DNA of 39,590 nucleotides from Variovorax paradoxus (GTDB lineage Bacteria > Pseudomonadota > Gammaproteobacteria > Burkholderiales > Burkholderiaceae_C): contig NZ_JXQQ01000089.1 in assembly GCF_000834655.1 (NCBI RefSeq), forward strand, positions 1-39,590, read 5' to 3'. Position 1 is the stretch's first letter. Each line of letters begins with the position of its first letter. The translations under genes and the position numbers were made by a program. This document shows positions 32,063 to 39,577 of this stretch, one piece after another. The notes under the pieces are model-generated. The model ran no database searches. It was not told the DNA's origin and saw only the letters and a list, made by a program, of their open reading frames with translations.

Positions 32063-34504
32063 ATGCAATTCCCGGAATCCTGGCTGCGCGAGTTCTGCAA
32101 CCCGCCCCTCGACAGCGCCACGCTGGCCGAAACGCTCACCATGGGCGGCTTCGAGGTCGAAGAGCGCCGGCCGGTGGCGCCGCCTTTCACGCGCATCGTG
32201 GTCGGCGAAATCAAGGAAGCGGTGCAACACCCGAACGCCGATCGCCTGCGCGTGTGCCAGGTCGATGCGGGGCAGGGCGCTTTGCTGAACATCGTGTGCG
32301 GCGCCCCGAATGCGCGCGTCGGCATCAAGGTGCCTTGCGCGCTCGTCGGCGCCGAGCTGCCGCCGGGTGAAGACGGCAAGCCCTTCCTCATCAAGCTGGG
32401 CAAGCTGCGCGGCGTCGAAAGCCAGGGCATGCTGTGCTCGGCGCGCGAACTGCACCTGAGCGAAGACCACGGCGGCCTGCTCGAGCTCGATGCCGATGCA
32501 CCCATCGGTGCCGACGTGCGCGATGTGCTCAAGCTCGACGACGCGCTCCTCACGCTCAAGCTCACGCCCAACTTGGCCCACGGCTTGAGCGTCTACGGCG
32601 TGGCGCGCGAACTCGCGGCGCTTACCGGAGCGCCGCTGAAGACGCCGGCCATCGCGCCCGTGGCAACTTCATTCAACGACGTGCTGCCGGTCAAGGTCGA
32701 GGCGCCCGAGCTCTGCGGCCGCTTCTCTGGCCGCATCGTGCGCGGCGTGAACACCACCGTCGCCACGCCCGCCTGGATGGTCGAGCGCCTTGCGCGCTGC
32801 GGCCAGCGCAGCGTGACACCGCTGGTCGACATCTCGAACTACGTGATGTTCGAGTACGGCCAGCCCAGCCACATCTTCGACCTCGACAAGATTCACGGCG
32901 GCCTCACAGTGCGCTGGGGCAAGGCGGGCGAACAGCTCAAGCTTCTGAACGGCACCACGATCACCGTCGACGACAAGGTCGGCGTGATCGCCGACGACCG
33001 CGAAGTCGAATCGCTCGCGGGCATCATGGGCGGCGATGCGACCTCGGTGTCCGACGACACCCGCAACATCTACGTCGAAGCCGCGTTCTGGTGGCCCGAA
33101 GCCGTGCAGGGCCGTTCGCGTCGCTTCAACTTCTCGACCGATGCAGGCCACCGCTACGAGCGCGGCGTGGACCCGAGCCGCAGCGTCGAGATCATCGAGC
33201 GCATCACGCAGCTGGTCCTCGAGATCTGCGGCGGCGAAGCCGGCAAGATGGACGACCAGACGCTGAATGTGCCCGCCGCCGTGCCCGTTACCCTGCGCGT
33301 GGCGCGTGCTGCGCGTGTGATCGGCATGCCGCTCACGCAGGCGCAATGCGCCGATGCGCTCAATCGCCTCGGCTTCGCCATCACCGAAGGCGAGGGCACG
33401 CTGACCGTCGCCCCGCCGCCGCACCGCTTCGACCTGCTGATCGAAGAAGACCTCATCGAAGAAGTCGCGCGCCTGATCGGCTTCAACAACCTGCCGACCA
33501 CCGCGCCGCTCGCGCCCATCACCGCTCGCGTGCGGCCCGAGTCGCAGCGCAGCCGCTTCGCGGTTCGCCGCAGCATTGCGGCACTGGGCTACCAGGAAAC
33601 CATCAACTTCAGCTTCGTCGAAGCGCACTGGGAGCAGGACCTTGCCGGCAATGCCAATCCGGTGAAGCTGCTGAACCCCATCGCCAGCCAGATGAGCGTG
33701 ATGCGCTCGTCGCTGCTCGGCTCGCTGCTGCAGGTGCTGAAGTTCAACCTCGACCGCAAGGCGCCGCGCGTGCGCGTGTTCGAGCTGGGCCGTGTGTTCA
33801 TGCGCGACGACAGCGTCGTCACCACCGACAGCACCGTGCGCGGCGTCAACCAGCCGATGCGCGTGGCAGGTCTTGCCTGGGGCGATGCCGACGAAGCGCG
33901 CTGGGATGGCAAACCGCAGCGCATCGATTTCTACGACGTCAAGGGCGACGTCGAAGCGCTGCTCGCACCGCTGGTGCCGACCTTCGACCCGGCCGAACAT
34001 CCCGCCTTGCACCCCGGTCGCTCGGCCCGCGTCTCGATCGACGGCAAGGCCATCGGCGTCGTCGGCGAGTTGCATCCGCGCTGGCGCCAGAAGTGGGATT
34101 TCGCGCAGGCTCCCGTGCTGTTCGAGCTCGACCTCGATGCAATCACCGCGCGAAGCGTGCCTGTGGCGCAGCCGGTGCCCAAGCACCAGGCCGTCGAGCG
34201 CGATATCGCTGTGGTGGTTGCCGAGGCTGTCACCCACGATGCGCTGATGCAAGCGATCCGCTCGACCGCCGCCGCACAGGGCCTGCTGCGCGACGCGGCG
34301 CTGTTCGACATCTATCGCCCGCAGCCGCTGCAGGGCGGTGCGGTCGCTGCACCCGGTGCGCTGGCACAGGGCGAAAAGAGCATGGCGGTGCGCCTGAGCT
34401 TCCAGAGCGACAGCGCCACCCTCACGGACGAGCAGGTCGAGCCCGCGGTCCGTGCAATCGTCGAACAACTGGGCGCCAAGGTCGGCGGCCGCTTGAGAGG
34501 ATGA
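32063..34504 (+). CDS. pheT: phenylalanyl-tRNA synthetase beta subunit
   Basis: 813 residues, usual length. Domains in order: N-terminal EMAP/tRNA-binding region with HPNADRLRVCQVDAG and NIVCGAPNARVG, the B3/B4 editing domain (VTPLVDISNYVMFEYGQPSHIFD), B5 (RVARAARVIGMPLTQAQCADALNRLGF), a catalytic-like core (VRRSIAALGYQETINFSF) and a C-terminal ferredoxin-fold anticodon-binding domain (KHQAVERDIAVVV ... VRAIVEQLGAKVGGRLRG). Its TGA overlaps an ATG of ihfA. Confidence 0.98.
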   Translation: MQFPESWLREFCNPPLDSATLAETLTMGGFEVEERRPVAPPFTRIVVGEIKEAVQHPNADRLRVCQVDAGQGALLNIVCGAPNARVGIKVPCALVGAELPPGEDGKPFLIKLGKLRGVESQGMLCSARELHLSEDHGGLLELDADAPIGADVRDVLKLDDALLTLKLTPNLAHGLSVYGVARELAALTGAPLKTPAIAPVATSFNDVLPVKVEAPELCGRFSGRIVRGVNTTVATPAWMVERLARCGQRSVTPLVDISNYVMFEYGQPSHIFDLDKIHGGLTVRWGKAGEQLKLLNGTTITVDDKVGVIADDREVESLAGIMGGDATSVSDDTRNIYVEAAFWWPEAVQGRSRRFNFSTDAGHRYERGVDPSRSVEIIERITQLVLEICGGEAGKMDDQTLNVPAAVPVTLRVARAARVIGMPLTQAQCADALNRLGFAITEGEGTLTVAPPPHRFDLLIEEDLIEEVARLIGFNNLPTTAPLAPITARVRPESQRSRFAVRRSIAALGYQETINFSFVEAHWEQDLAGNANPVKLLNPIASQMSVMRSSLLGSLLQVLKFNLDRKAPRVRVFELGRVFMRDDSVVTTDSTVRGVNQPMRVAGLAWGDADEARWDGKPQRIDFYDVKGDVEALLAPLVPTFDPAEHPALHPGRSARVSIDGKAIGVVGELHPRWRQKWDFAQAPVLFELDLDAITARSVPVAQPVPKHQAVERDIAVVVAEAVTHDALMQAIRSTAAAQGLLRDAALFDIYRPQPLQGGAVAAPGALAQGEKSMAVRLSFQSDSATLTDEQVEPAVRAIVEQLGAKVGGRLRG

Positions 34505-34506
34505 AG

Positions 34507-34878
34507 ATGAACGCTGCCGAATTCACGCTCGAGGCTCTCGAAACGCCGGCGCTCACCAAGGCACACCTGGCCGACTTGCTGTTCGAGCAGATCGGTTTGA
34601 ACAAGCGTGAGTCCAAGGACATGGTCGAGGCGTTCTTCGAGCTCGTGGCCAGCAGCCTGATCGAAGGCACGGACGTGAAGATCTCGGGGTTCGGCAACTT
34701 CCAGATCCGCGTGAAGGCGCCGCGGCCCGGTCGCAATCCGCGCACCGGCGAAGCCATTCCCATCGGTGAACGCCGCGTTGCTACGTTCCATGCGAGCGCC
34801 AAGCTCAAGGAACAGATTCATGGAAGCATCGAGCAGAGCGGGTCGACTGAAGTCGAGTGGAGCCTGGGCACCGAATAG
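34507..34878 (+). CDS. ihfA: integration host factor alpha subunit
   Basis: 123 residues from the ATG at 34507, which has GAGAGG at the right distance; an ATG at 34501 overlapping the pheT stop would add two residues but has no room for a ribosome site. HU/IHF fold: TKAHLADLLFEQIGLNKRESKDMVEAFFELV, then ISGFGNFQIRVKAPRPGRNPRTGEAIPI with the DNA-intercalating Pro in the beta arm (GRNPRTGE). With IhfB it bends DNA sharply. The C-terminal tail (GSIEQSGSTEVEWSLGTE) is longer than in E. coli. The last structural gene of the thrS operon, as in many proteobacteria. Confidence 0.96.
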   Translation: MNAAEFTLEALETPALTKAHLADLLFEQIGLNKRESKDMVEAFFELVASSLIEGTDVKISGFGNFQIRVKAPRPGRNPRTGEAIPIGERRVATFHASAKLKEQIHGSIEQSGSTEVEWSLGTE

Positions 34879-34942
34879 TGCTTGGTGCTCGGCGGTTGCG
34901 TAGAGTAATCTCTCAGGTTTCCCGCGCACCGTATTGATTTCA

Positions 34943-35407
34943 ATGGAAATAATGGAGAAAGCGCTCCCGCCGATTCCTGTCAAACGCTACTTCACCATCG
35001 GTGAGGTTGGCGAACTCTGCGGTGTCAAGCCGCACGTCTTGCGCTACTGGGAACAAGAGTTCACGCAGTTGCGGCCCATGAAGCGCCGCGGCAATCGTCG
35101 TTACTACCAGCACCACGAGGTGCTCATGATTCGCCGCATCCGCGACCTGCTGTACGACCAGGGCTTCACGATCAGCGGCGCGCGCAACAAGTTGCAGGAA
35201 CTGGTGCAGGGCGAGCGCGATCGCCGCAAGGCCGGCGAAGTGCCGCTCGAAGGCATGGAAGCCATCGAGATCGATCAGGAAGAATTCGACGCCGCCGTGC
35301 AGGACAGCCCCGACCCAACCGCGCCGCGCACGGTCGACCTGTCGCAGTTGTTGCACCTTCGCCGCGAGCTTTTTGAAATTCGTGAGCTCCTGACCGTCGG
35401 ACGCTGA
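34943..35407 (+). CDS. MerR family transcriptional regulator
   Basis: 154 residues from the ATG at 34943; an ATG at 34952 is also possible. N-terminal MerR winged helix: YFTIGEVGELCGVKPHVLRYWEQEFTQLRPMKRRGNRRYYQHHEVLMIRRIRDLLYDQGFTISGARNKL. The C-terminal part is acidic and ends in a helix (DLSQLLHLRRELFEIRELL) with no Cys metal site, so this is the non-metal type often found between ihfA and tRNA-Pro in Burkholderiales. Targets unknown. Confidence 0.94.
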   Translation: MEIMEKALPPIPVKRYFTIGEVGELCGVKPHVLRYWEQEFTQLRPMKRRGNRRYYQHHEVLMIRRIRDLLYDQGFTISGARNKLQELVQGERDRRKAGEVPLEGMEAIEIDQEEFDAAVQDSPDPTAPRTVDLSQLLHLRRELFEIRELLTVGR

Positions 35408-35418
35408 TTTCCGCCGGC

Positions 35419-35424
35419 TATAAT
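35419..35424 (+). promoter_or_regulatory. -10 element of the tRNA-Pro gene
   Basis: A consensus TATAAT ending 9 bp before the mature tRNA. No -35 consensus at 17 bp is seen. Confidence 0.65.
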
Positions 35425-35433
35425 TGCGGGCTT

Positions 35434-35510
35434 CGGTGTGTGGCGCAGCCTGGTAGCGCACTTGCATGGGGTGCAAGGGGTCGAAGGTTCGAATCCTTTC
35501 ACACCGACCA
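35434..35510 (+). tRNA. tRNA-Pro (anticodon GGG)
   Basis: 77 nt including an encoded CCA. Acceptor arms CGGTGTG / CACACCG, D arm GGCGCAGCCTGGTAGCGC, anticodon stem CTTGC/GCAAG around the loop ATGGGGT, T arm with GGTTCGAATCC. It reads CCC and CCU. Its 3' half is duplicated at 37969, showing that it serves as an integration site. Confidence 0.97.
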
Positions 35511-35569
35511 AAAACGTTAGTCAGATCAACGGGTCAGAGCCAAAAGCTCTGACCCGTTTTTCTTTGGTT
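35465..35569 (+). repeat. att-type direct repeat, left copy (tRNA-Pro 3' half plus terminator)
   Basis: Identical to 37969-38073 except for one base (35543 A, 38047 C), offset 2504 bp. It begins in the anticodon loop of the tRNA and runs through the terminator, so integration leaves the tRNA intact. Confidence 0.92.
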
Positions 35570-35905
35570 TTGACAAACTCGTCGATTCCTGACAGACCCG
35601 ACCCATTTCAGCTGTTTCCGCGCCCGCAATCGCCGATGGCAAGGGGGTTCCGGTGGGCACCCTGCGGCGATACACGTGCTTCGTCACCTTCACGTCTTCG
35701 TGGTGCAGCAGTTTCTGCGCAGACACGTCCGAGTCGGAATCCGACGCCGCCTTTGCGCGCATGTCGTGGAAGGTGATCTCACGCGGTTTCAGGCCCAGCT
35801 TCTTGCGCACCGCGCCCCAGAGTGTCTTGAACGCTTCTTTGCCATAGGGCTTGCCCTGCTTCGTGATGAACAGGTAGTCGCTGGGCAGACCGGCCGCGCC
35901 GCCTC
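35526..35905 (-). pseudogene. C-terminal remnant of a tyrosine integrase
   Basis: The frame keeps the end of a phage-type integrase: SDYLFITKQGKPYGKEAFKTLWGAVRKKLGL, then FHDMRAKAASD (the HxxR of box II), LLHHEDVKVTKHVYRRR with the second His and the nucleophilic Tyr. The first catalytic Arg region and the whole N-terminus are missing; upstream the frame is replaced by SRAP coding sequence on the other strand. Its last codons read through the tRNA terminator hairpin into the repeat. Position directly beside the tRNA, reading toward it, is standard for island integrases. Confidence 0.82.
35528..35561 (+). terminator. intrinsic terminator of tRNA-Pro
   Basis: A 13-bp perfect stem (35528-35540 with 35546-35558, AACGGGTCAGAGC arm), loop CAAAA, then T-run. 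A copy at 38032-38065 has a CACAA loop. Confidence 0.95.
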
Positions 35906-36124
35906 GGTTTCGACAAAATGCGTTTGCCCGACAGGAAAGACAAGCGCATGCCGGTGATCCTGCCCGCCGCGAGGTACGAGGCATGGCTTGACGCTTCGCC
36001 GCAAGAGTCGATGGATTTCATGCGGCAGTTTCCGGCTGATGGGCTGGCGATTTCGCCGGAGCCGGAGCCGCCCCGCACGCCGGGCGCGAAGGCGCGAAGC
36101 AAGCAGTTGGCAGCAGACCGATAG
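35906..36124 (+). pseudogene. SRAP (YedK/HMCES-type) gene, C-terminal fragment
   Basis: The frame MRLPDRKDKRMPVILPAARYEAWLD ... MDFMRQFPADGLAISPEP matches the C-terminal end of SOS-response-associated peptidases (the KRMPVILP / W-L / YPAD pattern). It ends with a Lys/Arg-rich tail and TAG at 36124. The catalytic Cys2 and the middle of the protein are absent, so this is a truncated gene. It abuts the integrase remnant. SRAP proteins crosslink to abasic sites in single-stranded DNA. Confidence 0.65.
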
Positions 36125-36135
36125 CCCACCAAACT

Positions 36136-36207
36136 ATGTGCACCCGCTATATCTCCCCCGAGGACCGCAAGATCGAGGCCGCCTGGTACATCGGCGCTCG
36201 AACGGCT
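36136..36207 (+). pseudogene. SRAP gene, N-terminal fragment
   Basis: Starts MCTRYISPEDRKIEAAWYIGAR, the SRAP N-terminus with the catalytic Cys at position 2, 11 bp after the stop of the C-terminal fragment. Homology is lost after about 24 codons; the remaining frame to 36336 is not SRAP-like. This suggests a former tandem pair of SRAP genes. Confidence 0.6.
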
Positions 36208-36483
36208 GGTCGTTGGCTGCGCAGCACATTGACATTGCACAACACATCCAAGCACTTCCAGCGGGTCGCGCTGGCATTGGTTTTCTCGGCGGGGCGGGGA
36301 TGGACACCCGCTTTTGCTTGCGCGCGTCACCGCTGAGCTAACGCTACCTGTCCGGGACACGGTGAGAAAATTTTAGCCTCGCACTCCAGCAGGAGTCCAC
36401 GATGTTTGAACGTTCATAGAAAATGCCGTTGCGATGAGAAACCGCTTCAACGCGGCGTTGAAAAAAATTTACGGGAGAGAGGG

Positions 36484-37662
36484 ATGAAGCGTTTCCTGGG
36501 ACAACTTGCAATAGCGGTTTTGTCGGCGACCCTTGGCGCCTGTGAGGGAGGGAGCAACGTGGGCGAGGGTAGCTTGCCGACCGCCGAATCACCGCTCGCA
36601 GTATCTGCGCCGACGGCAGCGCTGCAGGCCGCACAGCCGCTGATCGCCAAGGATGGCGACTCCGTGGTTGTTCAAGGGCTGATGGCTGAGAAAGCCGACA
36701 ACAAAGGGGGGGTGGCTGCGGCACTCGCCGGTGGGCCGGAGAGCCGCGCACTTATGGAGGAGCGCGCCGTTAACCCCTACGCGGGAATGACGGGGCCGCG
36801 CCCAGGCTCAATCACCACCTATACATACAGTTTGCTCAAGGTACAGGAATTCGCAGATATAACGGATCCACTTGAATGGTTTGCTCCCAATACAGCGAAC
36901 CACGTGTTGGATATATTGAATTCCCCAGACTATGCAGGAGCGTACTATGGTGGGCTCCACCCTTATACCGGAATTGCCATTTTTATCAGGGCATCCTCGA
37001 TTCCTGCATACGTATGGAGTATGCGAGATTCATTCGATGATCGCACGGGGAAAGACAATCTGTTGCTCGCAGAATTTGGGCCTCGAACGGAAACCTCGTT
37101 AACCTCGAAGTTTTTGTATGGAAAACCGGCTGCCGATACGGCTATCTACGACCAGGCCAAAGTTGCGTTCAACCCTATGTCCGACAGCCGTGAGGTTTTT
37201 TTGGAGCGGTTAAATCAGGCTGGGGCATTGGGTTATTGCCGCCTCGGCCAAGAGAAGAAGGTTAGTTTTGACGCGGTACTTTTAATGAAGCAGCGCGGCA
37301 GCGATGATGTTTGCCATTATCAGATGGCAATTCGAAAATATACCAATCAAAAAGAATATCAAGACTATCTTAATATCTGGGGACGTGATGGCTACATTCC
37401 AGTTCTTGAGGCGAGTTCCGTGGATTTCATGGTGAAAGTGGTTGACGAGCCCAGTAATTTTTATTACTACATTGTCGATCCGGTGGCGCCCGTGCTCGGT
37501 TCGAGTACGGAAGAATTCCAAAAAAGGCAGGTTGAGCAATTAAATGTCGAGGGGCTGAAAGGAGCAAAGCCTTGGCGCCCCGAGTTCACAATGAATGGTC
37601 AGAATAAGCAGGTTTACAGGATCGCGACAAACTGTACGCGATGGTGGATGTGTAATTTTTGA
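36484..37662 (+). CDS. unknown lipoprotein, island cargo
   Basis: 392 residues from the ATG at 36484, preceded by GGGAGAGAGGG. Signal peptide MKRFLGQLAIAVLSATLGAC puts a lipidated Cys at residue 20, followed by a long flexible Gly/Ser/Ala-rich stretch (to about residue 105). The rest is a single folded-looking domain (TTYTYSLLKVQEFADITDPLEWF ... FYYYIVDPVAP) with three Cys, one pair near the C-terminus (NCTRWWMCNF). I do not recognise the fold. From about 36850 the sequence is visibly richer in A+T than the surrounding chromosome, with ATT/TTA/AAT codons rare elsewhere in the window, a sign of separate origin. A surface or periplasmic role (defence, competition or adhesion) is possible but not shown. 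Confidence 0.75.
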   Translation: MKRFLGQLAIAVLSATLGACEGGSNVGEGSLPTAESPLAVSAPTAALQAAQPLIAKDGDSVVVQGLMAEKADNKGGVAAALAGGPESRALMEERAVNPYAGMTGPRPGSITTYTYSLLKVQEFADITDPLEWFAPNTANHVLDILNSPDYAGAYYGGLHPYTGIAIFIRASSIPAYVWSMRDSFDDRTGKDNLLLAEFGPRTETSLTSKFLYGKPAADTAIYDQAKVAFNPMSDSREVFLERLNQAGALGYCRLGQEKKVSFDAVLLMKQRGSDDVCHYQMAIRKYTNQKEYQDYLNIWGRDGYIPVLEASSVDFMVKVVDEPSNFYYYIVDPVAPVLGSSTEEFQKRQVEQLNVEGLKGAKPWRPEFTMNGQNKQVYRIATNCTRWWMCNF

Positions 37663-37811
37663 GGAAAATTAAAAGGAACGCCAGATCTGACGCGTAGCGC
37701 TTCAAGCGTTCGCACGCCGAACTGCAGCGCATCAAACCACGTTTCGTGGGACTCATCGCTGGACTCGAGTTCGTCCCACTGACTGGCGTCGCTAGCTTTC
37801 TCCACGAGCAA
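37614..37811 (-). pseudogene. possible decayed gene fragment
   Basis: 65 codons from a TTG at 37811, with SDASQWDELESSDESHETWFDALQFGVRTLEALRV looking like true coding sequence with host-like codon use; the frame then runs antisense into the lipoprotein gene 3' end. There is an in-frame TGA just upstream and no ribosome site. Family unknown. From 37812 to 37968 nothing is recognisable. Confidence 0.25.
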
Positions 37812-37968
37812 CCGATAGAAGGATCAGGTCATCTACCGAGGCTGACAAACGCGAATCTTCCAGAGTGAGGTAACTGCGAAAAAGCGCTGCTCTGGCACCT
37901 CTCGGTTTGTCAGGCCATTTCGTCCAAATTCTTGCTCTAGCAAGCACTTAGTCTGCCTTTGCCAGCCT

Positions 37969-38073
37969 CATGGGGTGCAAGGGGTCGAAGGTTCGAATCC
38001 TTTCACACCGACCAAAAACGTTAGTCAGATCAACGGGTCAGAGCCACAAGCTCTGACCCGTTTTTCTTTGGTT
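37969..38073 (+). repeat. att-type direct repeat, right copy
   Basis: Partner of 35465-35569: anticodon loop to CCA of tRNA-Pro plus the terminator hairpin (38032-38065), one mismatch. Upstream of the copy the sequence is not tRNA, so this is not a second gene. Just beyond it both copies stay weakly similar for about 60 bp (TTTCAGC-GTTTC-CGCCC), as if both were joined to related integrase 3' ends. Confidence 0.92.
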
Positions 38074-38119
38074 CTGGCAAACCGATCAGTTTCTGACAAA
38101 CGCGGCCTAATTTCAGCCG

Positions 38120-38494
38120 TTTCTACGCCCCCCACATCGAGGCACGCGTCGAGATGCTGACCATTGGCTTGCAGGAATCGAAGTTCGAGCAACGGTGGCA
38201 GGTGCTGGACGGTACTACGAAGAAGGGGTCGGCGCGGTCGTTCTGGCAAGGCGAGCAGGGCGGTGGCATGGCGGCCGGCATCATGAACCATGCGGCCAGC
38301 AAAGACCTCGCGCGCGCGGCTTGCGCGGCGCACAGCGTGGCGTTCGCGACGAGCGCGATGTGAACCTTGATCGAGAACGACGACGTGCTGGCGGAGATCC
38401 TGACTCGTCTGCTGCTGTGGACTGACCCGGGTGCGCTGCCGCGCGTGATCGACACCGAGGCCGCATAGCAGTTGTACCTGCGCGCCGAGTGAGA
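38120..38494 (+). pseudogene. degraded phage gene (lysis-region hypothetical)
   Basis: The frame FYAPHIEARVEMLTIGLQESKFEQRWQVLDG ... GSARSFWQGEQGGGMAAGIMNHAASKDLARAACAAHSV, then after a stop near 38360 and a shift, IENDDVLAEILTRLLLWTDPGALPRVIDTEAA. Together these look like a phage protein usually found just before the spanin-like gene and annotated as hypothetical. Stops and a frameshift make it non-functional. Recognition is from memory of such phage proteins, so moderate. Confidence 0.5.
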
Positions 38495-38554
38495 AGACGA
38501 CCGGCGCGCCGTTCGTGCATTCTTGGGGCTGCCGTGACTGCGGTACTGGCCTGA

Positions 38555-38990
38555 GCCATCGGCAACTTGCGGCTGATCGTCATTGCCGGCCTTGTGGCAC
38601 TGCTGGGCCTCCAGACCGTTCGCCTAGCAGAGGAGCGCCGCGACACCGCCGCGCGCGAACGGATCTGACCGACTATCGCGCCACGGCCGTTGAGTCCGGC
38701 CGCCTGACACAACGCGCGCAGCGCACTCTCGAACAGACTTGGCGCGATCGCGTCGATGGAGTGATCCAAGATGGCCAACACAGAACTGCGGCGGCTCGCG
38801 CCGATGCTCACCCGCTATCGCGCCGCCGTCCGTGCAGTCAGCGCAACGCCCGCGGCTACCGGCGGAGGGGCGTCAGCCGCCGACCCCCTCGATCTGCTCT
38901 CCAACCTGTTCAGCCGGGCTGACTCGCGAGCGGCAGACTTGGCGCGCATCTGCTCTCGCAGGGCCCAGCGTCTGATGACACTCAATGTCG
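38555..38990 (+). pseudogene. degraded DUF2514/Rz-like phage gene
   Basis: A membrane start (IGNLRLIVIAGLVALLGLQTVRLAEERRDTAARE) stops at 38668. It continues in another frame as TDYRATAVESGRLTQRAQRTLEQTW ... VDGVIQDGQ, and in a third as ADPLDLLSNLFSRADSRAADLARICSRRAQRL. The order, an N-terminal helix, coiled coil and C-terminal RAD-x(5)L-A segment, is that of DUF2514 spanin-like proteins. At least two frameshifts. Confidence 0.5.
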
Positions 38991-39013
38991 CCACGTCTAT
39001 CACTCCTAGGATC

Positions 39014-39036
39014 CCCTGCTTTAAAAAACAGCAGGG
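39014..39036. repeat. short inverted repeat
   Basis: CCCTGCT / AGCAGGG with an A-rich loop, just before the IS-like repeats. Could be a terminator or part of an element end. A related CTTTA-AAAACAGCAGGG sequence occurs at 4861-4879. Confidence 0.35.
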
Positions 39037-39048
39037 TAGGGTTTTACG

Positions 39049-39100
39049 TGGGTCAGTCTTAGACGGAAATTACTGCGCTAGCTGGGTCAATTTTCGACGG
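39049..39100. mobile_element. IS21-like terminal repeats (element end remnant)
   Basis: Two 18-bp repeats, TGGGTCAGTCTTAGACGG (39049-39066) and TGGGTCAATTTTCGACGG (39083-39100), 15 of 18 identical. Repeated TGGGTCAxTTTT blocks are characteristic of IS21-family ends. No istA/istB coding sequence is adjacent, so only a footprint remains, separating phage debris from an SRAP fragment. Confidence 0.5.
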
Positions 39101-39127
39101 TAAACAACAGCCGACGTACAAGAGCGC

Positions 39128-39330
39128 ATGGCTACGCGGAAAAAGCGCTGCATCATTCCGGCCGCCAGCTTCGATGAGCCGAACTGGGAAACAGGAAAGA
39201 ACGTCTGGTGGCGCTTTCGTCGTGCGGATGGGATGCCGTGGGGCTGGACGGGCTGTGGGACACCTGGACGGACCACGAGACGGGTCTGGTGTGGGACAGC
39301 TACACGATGCTCACCATGAACGCGGACGGC
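39128..39330 (+). pseudogene. SRAP gene, middle fragment with frameshift
   Basis: One frame gives KKRCIIPAASFDEPNWETGKNVWWRFRRADGMPWG and, after a shift near 39240, GLDGLWDTWTDHETGLVWDSYTMLTMNADGH continues: the SRAP core between the Cys2 end and the KRMPVI tail, including the conserved P-A-x-x-F-x-E region and TxNA. The N- and C-terminal parts are missing here. From 39331 to 39534 I recognise nothing. Confidence 0.6.
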
Positions 39331-39534
39331 CATCGCTTGCGCTTCGGACAAGTAGCCGCGCGGGATCTTTTGGAGATTAGTCATGTGGCGCTCGACGAAG
39401 AAAAGCCGCTTGACTGGCTGACCTTCGCCGGACGGAAAAGCTGGCGCGCAGTGCTGGACGGCAAGGCAACGCCGACGCGCTCCGCGAGAGATGCCGACCA
39501 CTACTGCCTTCCGGCTAGTAAGCGCCCCTGCCCG

Positions 39535-39577
39535 GCGTCAACTACTTTGAGCGGCCAGCGTCAATTATCTTGAGCGG
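39535..39577. mobile_element. possible IS end at the right edge
   Basis: Two 20-bp repeats GCGTCAACTACTTTGAGCGG and GCGTCAATTATCTTGAGCGG (17 of 20 identical, 23-bp period). Multiple internal terminal repeats of this kind occur at IS21-family ends; the element body would lie beyond the window. Confidence 0.45.

Larger units (their letters stand above)
35465..38073. mobile_element. small integrative element or island remnant in tRNA-Pro
   Basis: DNA bracketed by the 105-bp direct repeats, about 2.5 kb. It holds a tyrosine-recombinase remnant next to the tRNA, SRAP gene fragments, an AT-richer gene for an unknown lipoprotein and a short decayed frame. No complete mobility gene remains, so it is probably not self-mobile now. 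From 36208 to 36483 I see no coding sequence beyond a stranded AGGAG plus five-codon start (36402). Confidence 0.75.

Noticed and set aside
32434..34506. Long open frame within pheT in another frame
   Set aside because: Arg-rich out-of-frame translation of pheT; only its last part (34507-34878) is a true gene, ihfA.
37969..38014. Second tRNA-Pro gene
   Set aside because: Only the anticodon loop to CCA is present; the acceptor 5' arm and D arm are missing, so it is an att copy.
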